Of a DNA stretch of 64,000 bases, positions 60,992 to 64,000 are shown in pieces. The position numbers and the translations under genes were made by a program. The DNA is taken from assembly GCA_025093555.1 (NCBI GenBank), contig JAIWNF010000036.1:1-64000 (forward strand), read 5' to 3'. This DNA is from Circinella umbellata. Its lineage: Eukaryota; Mucoromycota; Mucoromycetes; Mucorales; Lichtheimiaceae. Below the pieces are notes generated by a model. The model was given only the letters and a program-made list of their open reading frames with translations, was not told the DNA's origin and did not search any database. Each line of letters starts with the position of its first letter. The first letter of the stretch is position 1.

Positions 60992-62759
60992 TTTTTTTTA
61001 GAGAAAAGGAAAAAAAAATAAATGATTACGTGGAAAAAGAGAAAAAAACTTAAAAAAGTATATGTACTCTTGTTTTATATACTTTTTTTTTTCGTTGTGT
61101 TTCCCACTCTTGTAGTTTTCTTTATTACTCCATTAGATAGATATATTCTTCAGCAAAACAAGCTCGGGTGATCTGCTTTGTATTTATTCTCCTTTTTTTT
61201 CCCCGATTAGCTGGAATAACAAAAAAAGAAATATATTAATATTAACACAATATATTAGGTGAAGAGAAACGAGCGGGAATGTTTATTGCTGTAACAGGTG
61301 ATATATATACAGCGTGTCTAAAAATGGGCAATTGTATCCAAAAAACTAGAAACAATCTTCTTGGTTACGATCTTCTTGGTAAGCGAAATTATTTGTCACG
61401 TTTTAATAGCCGATTCCTTCATTTTTTTATTACCCACCATCCAGGCGAAATACCTTAAACCACAAATCAGAATGACCTTCTTCTAGGAATACTTTTATTA
61501 CAACCTGATAATAAGATATAATGTCTTATTACGATTTATTTATCAAACGTGGGTAGAAAACAAAAACAAAAGCTATTTCTCTTTTCTTTTCTGGGAAAAA
61601 TAAAATAAAAATTCGATCAATTAAAGTTAACTCTTGTGTACTGTAACCACTACTGCTCCAGTGGGCTTACATTACAATTTTGGAATCTTTTTTCCCTCAT
61701 AATAATTTGTGGAGTTGATTTTCCTGTCAAGTTTTTCATTCCACGCTGAACAAACGGAAACTTTTTTTTCTTTTGGATCAAACGTGACAATTGGCGACCC
61801 TGGAGTTTTTTTTTTCTTTTAGCTTTGTAAGGCTTTAACTGTCGTCCCAGTTCTTTCAGCAAGATACAAATACTGATTATGGTTGCTGTTATGTATACTT
61901 GATAATATAAAAAGCTCAAGAGCAAAAAAGAAACTTAACATATGTTTGAGATTCATTCTAATATATACATCTTTTTGAATCGTATATCATCTATCTATAT
62001 TGTTATTCGTTATTGTTACTATGAAATGTAACATAATAAGAAATAATACAGCATGTTACTTTTCTACTATACTACGTATTTATTCATAGTTAGTCTGAAA
62101 AACGAAAAAAGAATGATACTGGCATTATTATTAGTTTATGGATTATTACCGCCGAATACCGGAACCTTCAATTTCATTTAGCCATCACTTTCAGTTTGTG
62201 TGAAGCTTTTTTGCTCCACATTTTATATTTTGGATTAATCTAGTCTCTATCCAAAAAAGAAAAATACCAAGTTTGTATTAAAAAAATCCCCATTAGGTGT
62301 AATATCTCCATTTTTTTGGCTAAACATTCTTTTTTAAAAAAAATATGTGCTAACAGATTTCTTTTTTTGTTCGTGAGAAATAAATAAGAACAGGTTTGGT
62401 AACATCTTCTCCGCGAGTATTATCGATAATTCACATCATCATAACTATACTTATCCTCCTTGAGTCATATGAAACTAATTCAAATAAATTTGTTCATCGG
62501 ACAGAGAAAAGACAATAATAGAAACTGATATTAGATAAAGGCTATTTACATTGTTTTATGCTTACAGCATTGTCAAGTTTATGCAAAAATGTGAGTAACG
62601 AAATTTTTTGCTATTTATTCAATTTAATGCTTACTCATATATTTTCAAGGTCAGTGTTTTTTTTGTTTCCAGGCTGTATGAATAGACTTCTTTAACTAAT
62701 CACATATATCGATTCAATCCTCTTTCTCCCCCCCGAATAAAGAAAACACTCATAAAATT
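60992..62759. other. Divergent intergenic region with TATA element
   Basis: No gene is supported. On the minus strand TATATAAAA (61073-61081) lies about 82 bp upstream of the sugar porter ATG and is a good TATA candidate. ORF-like stretches at 61650-61925 (minus) are basic low-complexity sequence. Confidence 0.45.
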
Positions 62760-63696
62760 ATGAAACTAGTAGGTTTAACGGGTGGCATTGCTTCAGGTAC
62801 CTTTCATATTTTTCGCTTTTTTTCCCTTCACTTGGCGCCATTTTTTTCTTTCCTAATGTTTAATAATTACGTATAATATAGGCAAGTCTACCGTTTCACG
62901 CTTGCTACAAGAGCGAAACATTCCCATTATTGACGCAGATAAAATTGCTCGTAAAGTAGTTGAGCCAGGACAATCAGCCAATCGGCTTATTCGTAAACAT
63001 TTTGGAGACGAGGTATTTTTACCTAATGGAGAGATTAATAGACCTAAACTTGGTGAAGTTATTTTTGCCGATCCAGACAAACGAAAAATTCTTAACCAGT
63101 GTACCCATCCAGCAGTGCGTATCGAAATGCTTAGACAGGCATTCTTTTATTGGATTAAAGGTGCAGACGTTGTTGTATTGGACGTCCCTTTATTATTGGA
63201 AAGTGGAATGGATAAATTGGTTGGTACTACTGTTGTAGTATATTGGTAAGAACCATGTATATAAATTTATATATAAAAAGTGTGGATAAAACACAGAAAG
63301 AAGGGAAGAGTATATATATGTATATGTATGTGTATGATTATATTAATAAATACTTATACATATAGCTCGGAAGTATTACAATTACAACGACTTATGAATC
63401 GAGATGGATTATCAGAAGATGCAGCTACACAAAGAATTCGTGCACAAATGCCATTAAGTGATAAGGTGAAACGCGCAGACGTGGTTTTGGATAATTCTAC
63501 AAATATTGCTCAACTTGAAACCCAAGTCAAAAACTTGATTAGTCGAATCAAACCATCACCCATAACTTGGCTATTAGAATATGCTGGACCTCCAGCTATA
63601 CTGGTGGGTGCTCTAGTAGCTATTAAAATGTATGCCCCACATCTATTGTTATCACTTGGCAACTGGATTGCTAAGCAACGATCCTCAGCAGCTTAA
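62760..63696 (+). CDS. CAB5: Dephospho-CoA kinase with C-terminal membrane anchor
   Basis: Catalyses the last step of coenzyme A synthesis, ATP-dependent phosphorylation of the 3'-hydroxyl of dephospho-CoA. Exons 62760-62796, 62882-63245 and 63366-63696 join in phase to 243 aa. The P-loop GGIASGKST is split by intron 1. IDADKIARKVVEPG, HPAVRIEM, VVLDVPLLLESGMDKLV and LMNRDGLSEDAATQRIRAQMP are standard family blocks. The last ~35 residues (ITWLLEYAGPP...LVGALVAIKMYAPHLLLSL) form one hydrophobic helix. The bacterial enzyme lacks it, but fungal homologues often carry it, which implies attachment to an intracellular membrane. Together with the acyl-CoA synthetase at 38 kb, it gives the window two CoA-related genes, but they are far apart. 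Confidence 0.95.
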
Positions 63697-64000
63697 ATAA
63701 AAAAAAAGTGTATTGTAGTAGCAACCCATTCTTTTTTAACTTCTTTATTGCTTAGTATGTTTATAAAAGAGTTGTGCTATCCATCATAAAATCGAGAATT
63801 TAGTAGTTTACGTACTACTGAAAGAGGAAGAAGGTTATTAAATAAGATTTAACAGAATGAGAATTGTTTGTAAGGTGTCGGTGGTCAACAATAAAGTATG
63901 TTCATTGGAAAGCTTATATGATTTTGCACCATTTTAAAGTATAGAAGCCTGATCATAAATAAAAGTAAATATAGTAGGTGATAGATGATACTTTAATTTG
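63697..64000. other. 3' flank of dephospho-CoA kinase
   Basis: Only AT-rich sequence is seen here. AATAAA-like signals occur just after the stop (about 63694-63700) and near 63890. Confidence 0.4.

Overview
The window looks like nuclear DNA of an early-diverging, filamentous fungus, most likely Mucoromycota. The evidence is AT-rich intergenic DNA, compact genes cut by many 45-150 nt GT..AG introns, a GT48 glucan synthase of fungal type, an SHD1-domain protein, a PPxY arrestin and Asn/Gln/Thr microsatellites inside exons. I cannot name the species from sequence alone.

Positions 1-18,900 are mostly mobile-element territory. A decayed MULE transposase (860-2910) is followed by repeat-rich non-coding DNA. 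A tRNA-Gln(UUG) gene at 5870-5940 (minus strand) carries a complete two-ORF non-LTR retrotransposon (5941-11276) inserted exactly at its 5' end. The first 14 nt of the tRNA gene are duplicated on the far side, so first-strand cleavage fell inside the internal A box. Next comes a nest of non-autonomous elements (11.4-13.8 kb) that includes a TAA-flanked MITE and a ~330 bp inverted repeat. A ~5 kb gene desert with a 22-bp tandem repeat follows.

Positions 18,900-40,640 carry three plus-strand genes: a full-length homologue of SZT2 (KICSTOR/TORC1 nutrient sensing, ~3388 aa, nine exons), the catalytic subunit of 1,3-beta-glucan synthase (FKS, ~1830 aa), and an AMP-forming acyl-CoA synthetase (569 aa). 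The synthetase has 20-nt and 5-nt micro-exons encoding its most conserved motifs.

Positions 41,190-64,000 are gene-dense. In order they hold a secreted GH3 beta-glucosidase (minus), an SHD1 + F-box-like + Cys-rich protein (plus), a PPxY membrane protein (minus), a multi-exon protein with an RNase H-like pattern (minus), a PPxY alpha-arrestin (plus), a Rho-type GTPase (plus), an MFS sugar porter with an 8-nt micro-exon (minus) and dephospho-CoA kinase with a C-terminal membrane anchor (plus). Themes are wall synthesis and its Rho-type regulators, sugar release and uptake, CoA/acyl-CoA metabolism and nutrient signalling. There is no operon-like organisation. Splice models were built by hand from GT/AG sites, reading-frame phase and protein-family conservation, and most close perfectly in frame; the exceptions are noted.
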